The notes beneath the pieces were generated by a model that was given only the letters and a program-made list of their open reading frames with translations, was not told the origin of the DNA and did not search any database. Positions 35,745 through 47,463 of a stretch of 64,000 bases of DNA are shown piece by piece. The stretch's first letter is position 1. Each line of letters opens with the position of its first letter. This DNA comes from Echria macrotheca. Its lineage: Eukaryota; Ascomycota; Sordariomycetes; Sordariales; Schizotheciaceae. Made by a program: the position numbers and the translations under genes. The stretch lies in NCBI GenBank assembly GCA_030411725.1, contig MU839828.1, positions 3,162,001 to 3,226,000 on the forward strand, given 5' to 3'.

Positions 35745-38700
35745 ATGAAGGGCAGCCAACGTCCTCCCCAGGTTGGGATCCCAAGCCCGGCCCCGCCCTC
35801 GCCCAACTCTAAAGCCACGGCCAAGTACACGAACAAGGACGGGTCAAAGTACATCACGGTCCCAAAGAGCAGTACGCCTGTCCATTCGTCACAGAGCTCG
35901 CCGACAGGCACTCATCCTTCCGCGCCGACTTCCCAAAGTGGCGCCCTAGGAACCGGTGCTGTTGCCAACGCCGGCTTGGACGGGCCCGTTCAACCCGTCA
36001 ACCGGAAGAAGCAGAAACGGCGTGCGAAAGCAGCGGCGAAGGCGGCTGCAGAGCAAGCACAAAGTGTCGCCGCTCCGAAAGACTCACCGATTCCGCCCGG
36101 TTCCAGCCGCCAGCATTCTGGAGCGCCTTCAAGCAACGCCGACCAGAACGTCCAGGCAGAGCCCCAACACGCGCCGGGCGTCCACGTTAATGGTTTTGCT
36201 CAAGGGGAAACGGCTCAAGGGAAAAAGTCCAAAAAGAAGAAGAAAAAGCCGGCTGCTACGGACCCCCAGCACAAGTGGCCCGACGCCGTCCCACCAACGC
36301 CGCCCGGGGACGGGAAGACCCCGATGAGCATGTCGAAAGATAGGATTTGGAATACCAGCTCCGAACAAGAGAGGGAACGAATCAAAGAGTTCTGGCTCGG
36401 TTTGGACGAGGACGAGCGGAAATCCTTGGTTAAGGTGGAGAAGGACGCCGTACTTAAGAAGATGAAGGAGCAACAGAAGCATACGTGTAGCTGCACAGTC
36501 TGTGGAAGGAAGCGTACTGCTATCGAAGAAGAGCTGGAGGGGCTCTATAATGCATACTACGAGGAATTGGAGCAATATGCGCGCCCCCAGCCCGATGGTC
36601 GGCCTCCGCGGCTGTCAGCACAGCCTCATGGCGGAAACACTCCCAGCTACTCAGGTCACCAGCCATCCCAAGGCCACATCGTTGAGCACGTAGGGGACGA
36701 GGATGAAGGCGAAGAGGTGGCCTACAGCGTTGGCGAAGCTGAAGACGACGGAACGTATAGCGATGACGGGCGCTCAGCAGAAGAGGCGCCGAGGTCTGGT
36801 CCACCCACCGATTTCCTCGGCTTCGGAAACAGTCTGACGGTACAGGGTAGGCGGGAACCCCCCATTCTTCCGTGGTTCCTGCAGGGAACTCGGGAGGATG
36901 ATGCCCCTGTTATGGGAACTGGTAATAAGGCTAATTGCTCATCTCCTCTAGACGGTATACTGACTGTCGCCGAAGATCTGTTGAAGAATGACGGGAAGAA
37001 ATTCATCGAGATGATGGAGCAGCTTGCGGAACGTAGGATGCGGCGAGAGCAGGAAGTAACCGCACCGAACGATCAAGAATACGGCCATCCTAACGGGGAT
37101 CGCTTCGGCCACCCCCATATCCCCCCCGAAGAGGAGGAGTACGATGAGGACGAAGAGTACGATGAGGAGGAAGACGAGGAAGACTACGAGAGCGGAGAGG
37201 ATGAGGTATGCATGCCCCTTCCCGGCGGATGGCTCGATGTGTTGGTATTGATTCCCGGAGCAGGACAACATGACCGAGGAGCAGCGTATGGAGGAAGGGA
37301 GGCGCATGTTCCAGATTTTTGCTGCTCGGATGTTCGAACAGAGGGTACTCACGGCCTACAAGGATAAGGTAGCTAAGGAACGCCAAGCCAAGCTGATCGA
37401 AGAAGAATTGGAAGAGCAAATGCAGAAAAAGAAGCTGCAGGAAAAGAAGGCGAAGGAGAAGGAAAAGAAAAAAGACAGGGCGGCTCGGAAAAAAGAGGCC
37501 CTGGCTGAAAAGGAGGCTCTTAAGGAAGAGGCGAAAGCCGCCGAGGAAAAGGCGCGTCAAGCCGAAGAAGCGCGAAAGGCTGAGGAGCAACGCGCCAAAG
37601 CGGAGGAGAAGAGAAAAAAGCGCGAGATGCAGAAGAAAGCCGACGAGGAAGAAAAACAGCGGAAGGAGGCTGAGCGACTGAGGCGTCTTCATGAGCGAGA
37701 GGAGGCAGAGCGCAAAGCTCGTGAAGCTAAGGAGCGCGAGAAGAAAGCGCGCGAAGAGGCGCGGCTGAAGGAAAAGGAGATCCGCGAGCAGAAGGAACGG
37801 GAAGCCCGTGAGAGAAAGGAACAGCAGGAGCGCGACAAGCGAGAAAAGGAGGCAAAGGCAAAGGCGAGCCGGGAAGCGAAGGCAGCCGATAGGGAACGGG
37901 AGAAGGAGAATTCCAGGCTCAAGGACGACAAGGTTTTACAGAAAGCCGCAGTTCCTGCCGCCGCCGTCGCCGCCGTCCCTGTGCCCATTACGCTTCCGAA
38001 GCGCCCTGCGCCGCCAACGCCGGCCGCCGTCCCCGCTCTACCCCAGCAACCGCCGGTGTCGTACTCGTCGCCGCAGATCCCTGTAGCGACACCGGCTTTC
38101 CCCAAAGCGCCGACGCCCAGCCGGAATCGGCAGGCGTCTCACCAGGAGACCGGCACCACGACATCTTCGCATTCCGGCTCCGCGCCGAGTCAAAATCCAT
38201 CCCCGCATCCAGTAACGCCGGTTCACGCGAGCCCCGGTCCTATAGGTCCTCCTGGTAAAATGGGTCTCGCCGGCATCCAGGCGGCCGCGACCACGTTTCC
38301 GCCGTCACATCCGGCATCGCCGTCGAGCGGCTCCGCCAATGTTCTGCCTTCTTCTCCGGCATCGTTCAGTTTACCACATCTCGGCACGCAGTACCCACAC
38401 GCCACCTCACCTCACCCACCCCCGGGCTATGGCAGTCCGGTTCACCGTGAGCCTGCTTACTCGTCTATACCCGCTCCATACAGAAATATGGGGCATCCTC
38501 CGGGATTCGTTGGAGCCCAGGGTAGAAACTTTGGTATACCTCCACCTCCCGGCTTCCCGGGGATTATGGAGCATCCAAGCCCCGCCATGTCATACGGTCC
38601 GACTGCGTCCAGCGACCCTATGCAGTCTCATTCGAGACAAGGATCCGGTAGCTTCGACCCAGGTCCTCTCATCGCACCGCCGCAGCCCATCAGTCGTCCC

Positions 38701-39411
38701 GGGCCGATCGGACGACCATCAAGCACGGTTTCCGGCCAGCGAATGACCACTGGTTCCTCCGCTGTTCATCCTAGCGAGGCTGACGATCAGCATCTCGGAA
38801 GCAAGGCGCTCTTAGATCCGAATGACGGACCCCTAGACAACTCCCATACCCAACCTCCAAGACAACCGTTGCTACCCCCTGCCGCTCCCCAGCTGCTCTC
38901 GGGACTTCCTCCAAACTCGTTTCTCGACCAAGTCTACCCCCAACTCTCTAACCCTTGGCCACCGGTCCAGCGCCCTGCATTTTTCAGCCAGCCAGCACCA
39001 AGCTACCATGCCGGGATGCAAGCGTCGTGGGGCCCCGTTGCGCCAACGAATTTGGCGTTCGCTGGGCCGGGACGTGTGGAACGCCCGCCAGGACCCGCGA
39101 ATGTGTCGATCCGCAAGTCCATGTGCCAGATCTGTGCCGAACTCGGGGCCACTGGCTTCGTCCCGCTAGATGAGGTGGAGGCGCGGCTCAGAACCATATT
39201 CGTTCCAACCCACCTTGGTAGAGTCGACCTTATGGCGATAACGGAGACAGAGGGCGATTCTCAGAACGGCGGGGGCTTTTTCGATGTGAAAACGGACGAG
39301 TCGGGGAAGATCTGGATCCGTTGGGAGAGGACCGACGGGAGTATGGCTGCCCAGCCGATCCAGAGAGCGATTGGCGCCCCGGGTCATTTAGGAGAGTCCA
39401 ACAGCCATTAG
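35745..39411 (+). CDS. NST1: Stress response protein NST1 homologue
   Basis: Three exons, 35745-36846, 36952-37205 and 37264-39411, give 1167 aa, in the usual size range of fungal NST1. It has a basic cluster NRKKQKRRAKAAAK at about residue 86. A conserved block from about 199 begins DRIWNTSSEQERERIKEFWL and ends in CSCTVCGRKR near 249. GILTVAEDLLKNDGKKFIEM begins at the second exon boundary. Then come a strongly acidic run (about 425-452), a very long Lys/Glu/Arg coiled coil (about 485-680), and a Pro/Ser-rich C-terminal half. NST1 is linked to salt tolerance in yeast; its biochemical role is not settled. The first intron (105 bp) is a multiple of three and has no stop, so a longer protein would result if it were retained. 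It is called an intron because of the CTAAT branch site, the CTCCTCTAG acceptor and conservation across the junction. Confidence 0.92.
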
Positions 39412-40486
39412 GCTGGCAAGCTTCACTAGCATTGGCGAACTAACAGATGGCCTAAGTCCTTGTGAAAGCATCCTCCTTCGGGATGCCCGGGAACAGGGGC
39501 CTCGCTAGGTATATTGTATCGCCTGAACAGCTTGGTTTCGTCGCTGCGAGCATTGGACTTCGTGATAGGGGTCGAGGCGTCTGAGGCCACTGGCGGAACC
39601 GGCGAACGAGAAAGAGGGTCGCTGGTCTCTGGAGCATTGTGGGATTACACTGTATATGTATTCGAGCAGTTTGCAGACTTGGTCTGCGTCTAGGTGCATT
39701 GCCTGCCGTGTCACTTGGCAAATGCTTGCTTTCAATGAAGACAGCGAAGCACAATCATAGAACTTGTTTTCCATTTGACCGGGGTCTATTAGTCGAGCTG
39801 CTACGCGCCGGTTTGTTGTTTGGGTCGGGATCGGAAACGACCTAGGCAGGTAGGTGGCAGCAGACTCAAAGGCCCCCAAGTCGTGTCTATCTTGGGCATC
39901 CTGGTCGAGATCTAGACTTACAGTTTGTATGTATTAGACTCTTTGGTCTCCGGGGAAGCAGTGGTGGGCGACTACGACCAATAGACAAAAGATGCTTTTG
40001 CGAGCAAGGAAGCAACAATGGATGAGAAAGGCATTAATTAGGACTGGTAAAAGTAAAAGCCAGAGGACTTGCGGTAGCTTGAAAATTTTCGTGGCCGATA
40101 CCAATTTTGTCACATGGGATTGATGTAAGCTAGGTATGTCCGACCTCTCCAACCGGTTTGCAGATATATATATAGAAAAGGATACCGAAATAAAGTTTGA
40201 AACAAGACGCCTGTAACTCAGAACTCCCGTTTTGTCATATTGCCTATTCCTATTCCCGAGGGGCTCCTCCTACTCTCAACGTACATGTAAACATTGTCAT
40301 CCTCCTCCTTTCTCATTATCCCCATCCAACCACTTCCATACTTTGTTTGAACCACCCACACATCCAACATGGCTGTATGCTTTCGGTCCAGCGATGAAGA
40401 TGAGTTCGATGATGCCTCCAGCTCTAGGTTCCTGCTCCCCCCGACACACACAGTGTCTGGTCCCAGGACTGACTTGTTCCCTCTCG
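39412..40486. other. Convergent intergenic region, no gene seen
   Basis: 1.1 kb between NST1 (+) and the membrane-protein gene (-). Contains TATATATATATA near 40163. No supported coding frame. Confidence 0.5.
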
Positions 40487-41527
40487 TTACCTCAGCGGGT
40501 GCGAATCGTGCGAGTCAGCAAACGGGTTGGAGCCATGCGCGCCGCCGTACTCGGTGCCCGGAGCAGCCTGATAGCCGCCCTGATACTGCTGCGGCAGCGG
40601 CGGGAGATCAGACGCCTGGCTCATGAGCGGCTGGCGGTCGAGGTTATCGCCGGAGGAGGCACTAGGGCCAGCTTTCTTAGCGCTCACCATGGCGGCCGTC
40701 TTGGCCTCCTGCGCGATCTTGGCGGCCTCGGCGGCGCGGATCAGCCGGCGCTGGACGCGGCGCTCTTTGCAGCAGAAGAAGCAGATGCTGATGACCGAGA
40801 TGGCGATGGCGCTGGCGAAGAAGATAGCGATGATGATGCCCGCCAGGTCCAGGCCCGAGTGCTTGAACATGCAGCTCGGGCTGCCCTGGTTGTCGACCTG
40901 GCAGATCAGGCCGGCCGCGCACACCTGCGAGGGTACGGTTGTCTCAAAGCACGAGAGGTGCTTGCCCGCGTCGGCGCCCGTCGACTGCGTCGGGCAGGAC
41001 GTGATGGTCTGGCTCGTCTCGGTGAAGCACGGCGACGGGCTGTTGGTGTTGGCCGGCGCGGTTGTCGGGGTTGGGGGCTCGGCGGCCGCGGGCGGAGTGC
41101 TCGCCGCGTCGCCCTGGCGGGCGGCCAGGATCGTGATGCCGCCGCCGGGCGAGGCGGCGCGCAGGACCGGCATGGCCGCGACTCCGTCGCTTCCCCGTCG
41201 CCGCCGGAGCTCCGAGGGCTCGGTTTCGCATCGTTGCAGGGTCCAGAGGGCTTCGATCTGCGACTCGGCCAGCGTGCAGCCCGCGTTCTGGAAGCACGTC
41301 TCGAGCTCCGAGGTCAGCTGCTCGACGGGCGTCGTCGACTGCTGCGAGACGAGCTTGGAGAAGCAGTGGTTCAGCGAGCCGACATCACCGCACGAGGCGA
41401 GCCGGGCCAGCTCCAGGCTGCGCGTGTGTATGCATTCCGGTCGGTTGACGGCCGAGGCCGAGCCGAGGATAGAGAGAGATGCGAGACCGAGGAGGGCGGA
41501 CCGCCGCAGGATGGCTGTGTCGAGCAT
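40487..41527 (-). CDS. Secretory-pathway single-pass membrane protein, function unknown
   Basis: A single minus-strand exon of 346 aa. The N-terminal signal peptide starts MLDTAILRRSALLGLASLSI and is rich in Leu, Ala and Ser. The ectodomain carries at least 12 Cys (for example PECIHTRSLEL, RLASCGD, LNHCFSKL, ETCFQNAGC), which suggests disulphide-bonded subdomains, with a Pro/Thr/Ala-rich, probably O-glycosylated linker between two Cys-rich parts. One strong transmembrane helix lies at about 226-248 (LAGIIIAIFFASAIAISVIS), followed by a juxtamembrane CFFCCKERR motif that could be palmitoylated. The cytoplasmic tail has Ala/Lys-rich and Pro/Gln/Tyr-rich segments and ends NPFADSHDSHPLR. The plan recalls fungal surface sensors, but I recognise no named family. 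A 433-aa frame on the other strand is a shadow of its GC-rich codons. Confidence 0.82.
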   Translation of the reverse strand: MLDTAILRRSALLGLASLSILGSASAVNRPECIHTRSLELARLASCGDVGSLNHCFSKLVSQQSTTPVEQLTSELETCFQNAGCTLAESQIEALWTLQRCETEPSELRRRRGSDGVAAMPVLRAASPGGGITILAARQGDAASTPPAAAEPPTPTTAPANTNSPSPCFTETSQTITSCPTQSTGADAGKHLSCFETTVPSQVCAAGLICQVDNQGSPSCMFKHSGLDLAGIIIAIFFASAIAISVISICFFCCKERRVQRRLIRAAEAAKIAQEAKTAAMVSAKKAGPSASSGDNLDRQPLMSQASDLPPLPQQYQGGYQAAPGTEYGGAHGSNPFADSHDSHPLR

Positions 41528-42997
41528 GACTGATTTAACAGGTCGTCGCACCGTTTTCGTTTTGGTCGGCAGTTTATTTGGGCCGATGGTTACTTATTGC
41601 CGGACCTGATTCTTCGTCCCTTTTTTTTCGTCCGGGTTTCCTCCCGTCGATTCGGGGTCCAGCCGATTTGCTCGCTCGGATTTTGGGAGTCGTGTTTTTT
41701 CCCTGGCTGTCCCTCGCAGCGATCGGCGGCCTGCAGACGAGTTGGTGTCCTGCTGTTCTCCCTCGCTTTTGTGTGTCGGACGAATGGCGTCGCGGGAACA
41801 GTCGCGCAAAATGAAAACGTCGATATTAAGCACGATCGTAGCACGATAAGGAGCGGAAAGGAGGGAGAGAGACAGATGTCACCGACGACGAGACATGGAG
41901 ATGCGATGAAGGAAGGATGACGGTTTTAGGGGGCTGCAGGACGTGAAAAGAGTTAAATGGGCGCCTCCTCGCAGAGAGGACCTCCTTTTCCTGCGACCCC
42001 GAGGGAGGGAATGCCCAGCCCAGCCCAGCCCAGTCGGGACCGAGGAGGGCGAAGACCCTTTACTGGCTGGCTGCAGAGACCTGCATGCCCCTTCAAAGTT
42101 TAGCGCGCTTCACGATTCCAACTGCACTGCCAGTCTGGCGCATCCATTTCTGACAGGGTCCTGTTCGCCAAAGTGCCAGCCATCCAATCAGGGGCAGCTT
42201 GAAAAAGAGTGTGGACCCTTCGGCCTGGTGGCCCTCGTGGGCTTGGCACTGCCAATGCAACGCATTTCAGCCGTTACCCTCAGCCACACTTGCAAGACCA
42301 TCGCAGAGACGAGAAAATGGAGGCTTGTTCCTGCCGGTCGGGTGCGCAGCATGGAAATGCGACAAGACTCAGGATAGATCTAAACCAGATCTTGGGAAGG
42401 AGGGCATTCCAGGTCATCCTCGGGAGAGACATTCAATGCGGGTGGGACAGCGGCCGCCATGTCATTTCGTTCAAGCGGGTTGCTGATGCGATTGTTTCAA
42501 GGCCCCATCCTCGCGCCCTCGAGCAAACAAAACTGCGCCGCTTTGTCCGCAGGATGAGATCAGCTCCCGCTCAGCTGAACTTCAAAGTTAATGCAGGTTA
42601 AAGTCAACTGCCAACTTCTGTTGCTGGACGCAAGCGTGACAACATGAACGTGTCGGCTCTGCATAAGCTTCCCTGTGACACATCGGGCAGGCGGTGAGAA
42701 AGATAACCACTTCTTATCGGTAAGGAAGAAGCTTTGATCCGGCGGGACGAAAACCAATCCGATGTCGGATCCACCACCAGTGGTGGCCGATAAGAAAAAA
42801 ACTGGCGATAAGGCCCAATTGAGTCACGAGCTGCCACAAGTTCGACCTGACCCCTCCATGATCAGACTTTCTTCCATTTGACGTGCCAATTGATCTGGGA
42901 GGCAAGCAAAAATTTTCCATTGCTTGCACCTCCAAACCTCTGCCTCGCCTGATTGTTGTGATTCCACCTTTTCTCGCCGACTCAGAAATTCGTAACC
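41528..42997. other. Divergent promoter region, no gene seen
   Basis: 1.5 kb between the membrane-protein gene and argininosuccinate synthase. A short CAGCC(CAGCC)n repeat occurs near 42014-42032. No supported coding frame. GCN4/CPC1-type TGACTCA sites, expected upstream of arginine genes, were not confirmed; a TGAGTCA-like word occurs near 42822 (TGAGTCACG). Confidence 0.45.
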
Positions 42998-44943
42998 ATG
43001 ACCAAGGGTCGCGTCTGTCTGTAAGTTCCCCCCTCCCTGCTGAAGCAAGCCAGGGGCGCCTCCCCCACGATGACCCGCCTTTCAGGATTGGCCAATTGAC
43101 CAGCTATATAGCGCCTACTCTGGAGGTTCGTCAAGCTCCTTGTCCGAGATCTTACCCCGCCCATGTTTCGGCCGCATGGTCCAACATTGTGTTCCCATGT
43201 CGAGCCGACCCGGCGGGCTCCTGACTCCCCAGGAGAGCTGACAAGACACAGGTCTCGACACCTCCACCATCCTCAAATGGCTCATCAACGAGGGCTACGA
43301 GGTGGTCGCCTTCCTGGCTGATGTCGGCCAGGAGGAGGACTTTGTGGCTGTCGAGAAGAAGGCGCTCGCTCTGGGTGCCAAGAAGATGGTTATCTGGAAC
43401 CTCCAGAAGCTCTTTGTCGAGGAGATTGTCCACAAAGCTATCCAGTGCAATGCCATCTATGAGGATCGTTACCTCCTCGGCACCTCGCTCGCCCGCCCCA
43501 TCATCGCTCGTGCTCAGGTCAAGGCCGCTGAGGAGAATGATTGCCAGTATGTCAGCCACGGCTGCACTGTAAGTCCTCACCCTGTCGGTGACTAGGTTGT
43601 GCACTAGCTGACGTAGTTCGTGTCGTAGGGAAAGGGGTATGACTCTCGAACGCCGGTGTATGGCGCCCGCTAACTGGTCTCAGTAACGATCAGGTCCGCT
43701 TCGAGCTTGCTTTCGCGGCTTGCAACCCCGGTCTCAAGGTCATTGCCCCGTGGCGTATGCCTGAGTTCATTGCCAAGTTCAAGTTTGTTGCCTTACCATT
43801 CATTCCACCTGGCAGATAACTGACCTTCCGTAGGGGTCGCCAAGATCTCCTCAAGTATGCTGCCGAGAACAACATCCCCGTCTCATCGACCCCCAAGGCT
43901 CCCTGGAGCATGGATGGTAAGTCATTTCGTACACAATTCAAGTGTCTGCTAACTGAATAGACAACCTGGTGCACTGCTCGTACGAGGCCGGCGTTCTTGA
44001 GGACCCCGACCACACCCCGCCGAAGGAGCTCTGGACGTAAGTTTTTGTCTCTGCAGATTGAATTCATGGCTAACCATTAAAGCCGCACCATTGATCCCCA
44101 GGATGCCCCCAACAAGCCCTATGAGTTCTCCATCTACTTCGAGAAGGGCATCCCCGTCAAGGTTGTGACTGAGGACAAGAAGGAGGTCACTGACAGCTTG
44201 GAGCTCTTCAAGCTGCTCAACAAGATTGGCCACGACCATGGTGTCGGCCGTGTCGACATCGTTGAGAACCGCTTCATCGGCCTCAAGAGCCGCGGCTGCT
44301 ATGATACCCCTGGCCTGTATGTGAAATTGATTTTGGGTTGGGTTTCGCTGACATGCGTAGGACCATCGCCCGTCTGGCCCACATTGACCTTGAGGGCCTC
44401 GTTCTCGACTCCAAGGTCCGCGAGCTGCGTGACCAGTTCGTGACCCAGGCGTGGAGTCGTCAGCTCTACAACGGAATGTGTAAGCATTGCTGCCGCTAAT
44501 GCCATTTGTCGTTGATGGTTACTGATGATGATCAGACTTCACCCCCGAGAGAGAGTTCGTCGAGGTCGCTTTGGTTGCCTCGCAGAAGAACGTTACCGGT
44601 GTCGTCCGCATGGCCGTCTACCGTGGCAATGTAAGCATGTCGGCCATCTTGGTGATTCTCTCTAACACCCGTAGGCCTACGTCCTTGGACGTTCCAGCGA
44701 CGCCAGCAACCTCTACAGCCAAGAGTGAGTCCCCCATATTGTTTCCTCGTGCTTCGCTGACCAAATAGGGATGCTTCCATGGACTCGCTCGAGGGTTTTT
44801 CGCCCGAGGATACCTCCGGCTTCATTGCGATCCAAGGTAAGAGACTCGACCAGACAGATTTATCGATACTAACAGGAACAGCGATCCGCCTCAAGAAGTT
44901 TGGTCTTCAGAAGCGCAAGGATGGCGAGCCCCTTACCCAGTAA
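42998..44943 (+). CDS. Argininosuccinate synthase
   Basis: Converts citrulline, aspartate and ATP to argininosuccinate, AMP and PPi in arginine synthesis. Thirteen exons: 42998-43020, 43112-43125, 43252-43568, 43629-43636, 43684-43782, 43834-43916, 43961-44036, 44083-44316, 44361-44479, 44536-44630, 44675-44724, 44769-44836 and 44882-44943. They give 415 aa, the family's normal length. Every junction keeps frame. Exons 2 (14 nt) and 4 (8 nt) are micro-exons carrying part of the nucleotide-binding loop (rebuilt as LAYSGGLDTSTILKW) and of SHGCTGKGNDQVRFEL. Other family blocks are present: EDRYLLGTSLARPIIA, APWRMPEF, NLVHCSYEAGVLEDP, and GRVDIVENRFIGLKSRG near the tetramer helix. No targeting signal is visible, so it is cytosolic. 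Such an intron-dense structure stands out from the neighbouring genes. The yeast homologue is ARG1. Confidence 0.97.
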
Positions 44944-45132
44944 ATTTGGGACGGCGGTAATAAGTGGTGGTAATCGATCTGGAAGGCAGACTGGTTATAG
45001 AGGCACTCTAGACCAAAAGTACTTGTTTTGATGCGATGGTTGAAATTTCAATTCCGTGACGGTCCCAGTGACTGCGCGTACATGATTCTTCCAGTGCTGT
45101 CTACGTACCCAGCCAGGATCAATCAGCATAGA

Positions 45133-47463
45133 TCACAACTGCCTCTCCAAACAACTCCCATCCTTGGACGAAGATGAAGAGATAGAAGTCTTGAGGTGAT
45201 TCTCCAGACTTAACCGCGCAAATGGACTGCGCTCACGCAGCCTACGTCCATACTTGCAAAACACCCACGGCGCAAGACAAAACACGAGAGCCGCGCCGGC
45301 GACGACACTCCCGGCGATGTTGGCCCCGAGGGCGGGATACATCTGCTGCGCGACCAGAGGCATCAAGCCCGAGACGAGGGCGCGGACAAACGCGAGCCCG
45401 CAAAAGGCCGAGGCCGCGTAAAGCAAGTAGGCGTCCGTCAGGTAGGCCGCCAGGGTGTAGGCCATCTCGTTGACTGCGAATCCGATGGGGATTAGGGCGG
45501 CCGTCGGGACGAGCCAGTGCAGCTGCGTAAAGGGGGGGACAGTCCAAGCGAACCAGGCCAAGCCGATGGCGAGGGCCGGGGCGGCGAGGATGAAGCCTGT
45601 TATTTTGTCTTCCCTGCTGATTATCAGTATAGGTTGGCAAAGAAGGGAAAGATGAAAAAGAAAGCAAAACTGACGGCTCAATCCTCTCCCCCCTCTCCAG
45701 CCTCCTCGCCACAACCCGCCTATCCCACAGCCTCGGGAGAAAACTCAAGCCAATCCCCGGCAGAAAGGCCAAAAAGACCAACGACGCCCTCGCCGCATCC
45801 CCCTCAACAAACCCGCCCGACTCGAGGGTGCCATAGATGGCCGGCAACGACTCCGTAAAGAGATACACAATACCCCACGACACGGCCGAAATAAGCGTGA
45901 CCATGGCAACAATCGGCTCAGTAAACAACAGTCTCAGAGGCTGAACGAGCACCAACCTCACCAACGATTTTGTCTCTGCCGTCCGATCCGGATCAAACCA
46001 GTCCAACTCCATGTCCCTCCCCTCACCAGTACCAGTACCAGCACCACCCCCAACACGAAGAAAATCAATCTTCCGCCGCAACAAACAACTCGGCCGACTC
46101 TCACGCACAAAACACAACCCCAAAAAACAAACCGCCGTCACCCCCGCCGCGGTCCAAAATACAACCCTCCACCCTTCACCGAGACGCAACAAAAAACTCG
46201 CATACACCGGGCCCAAACACAACCCAGCCGTCGACCCGGCATTCCACACCACCACCAACCACACCCTCTCGCGCCCGTCAAACATGTCCTCGATACTCCC
46301 CGCGGTAACAACAGCCGGCACGGCGGAACAAAATCCCGCGAGAAAACGGCCGGTCCATACCGCGCCGGGGTGGTGCACGCCCGCGACTACGAGGCAGGAC
46401 AAACTAAAAAGGGCGGAGGAGACGAGGTAGGGCGGTTTGCGGCCGAAGCGTTCTGAGAGGGGAGGAGTCAAGAGACCGGCGAGGGATTGGCCTAGGTTGT
46501 ACCTTTTTTTTTATTACCATTTGATTGATTTTTGATTTTTGGAGGAGGGTAAAAAAAAACGTACATGAATGTGAAGGCTAGGAGGGCTGGGATTTGAGAG
46601 AGGTTGTATTCTCTTTGCGCGGCGCGGGCTACTGATGCCTGTTGGTTTTTTATTTCTCCTGGTTAGTGAAATTTTCGTGATGATGGTGGTGGTGGTGGAA
46701 AGGGAGGAGGGGGGGAACTTGCGCCGGTGGTGCTGATCACGGTTCTGTAAAGTTGGAAGAGAGAGGGTTAGTTTGAAAATACTGAGAAGATATCTAGGAG
46801 AGAAGGTTGTTGGGTCGGTCTGAAATGGAGAGGCTCTGTGACAAAATATGGAGGAAGAAAAAAAGGTACACTCCGGTCTCTTGTGGTCTTCAGCTTCCCT
46901 AGTAGATGGGGCCGACTTGCGACACTCCAGGGTCCAACCCCTCCTCGAAGAGTCTACCTTCTGAGAATAAGAAAAAAAGGCTAGTTCGTTTTCGATTCGA
47001 TATACGTCTTCTCAGTAGTGTATATCTACAACTCCTTCCATCCTCCAGGTCCTTTTTATAAAAAACCTAGCAGTCTGGAAACATGACTGAAAAGTTGAAG
47101 TTGGTCTACACAGTTTTGTGTAGGTGCAACCCATTTTTGCAATCAACGCCCATGAAGACACAAGAACCGCTCGGTTCCACAGGGGCTGGGCGTATAGCAA
47201 CCAAAATCTGAGTCTGACTAGGTAACGACGAAAAAGAGAAGGGAAAGCAAAGCCACATACACAAAGAACTCGAAAAATATAATAACGCCGATATCAAACG
47301 TCTTCCTCCCGCGCGACCAGTTGCGCGGGTGATCCCGGCTGTCCGGCAGCCAGGTGATCAGCCCGTCCGATCCGCGCCTGAGGCCAAGACGGGCCAGATC
47401 CGGCTCGTCGTCGTCGGTGGCAGCAACAGCTTCGCACTTGGTCTCAACGACGAGTGGCTTCAT
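45133..47463 (-). CDS. Major facilitator superfamily transporter, drug:H+ antiporter type
   Basis: Five exons on the minus strand, 47261-47463, 46723-46744 (22 nt), 46565-46638, 45675-46502 and 45614-derived 45133-45613, give 535 aa with about 12 hydrophobic helices. The cytosolic N-terminus ends DHPRNWSRGRKTFDIG, the usual PxNWS lead-in of fungal MFS multidrug carriers. TVISTTGASVA closes helix 1. Motif A is seen in LLTPPLSERFGRKPPYL between helices 2 and 3, and later blocks include GRFLAGFCSAVPAVVTAG. A long cytosolic loop follows the sixth helix. The first intron is unusually long (516 bp), and the second appears to start with GC instead of GT; only that choice keeps the frame into ASVARAAQ. 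The substrate cannot be read from sequence. The gene is convergent with argininosuccinate synthase, with 189 bp between stops. Confidence 0.88.

Noticed and set aside
40232..41533. 433-aa plus-strand frame
   Set aside because: It lies exactly opposite the membrane-protein gene; its Arg/Ala/Gly-rich composition is the mirror of GC-rich third positions, and it has no domain.
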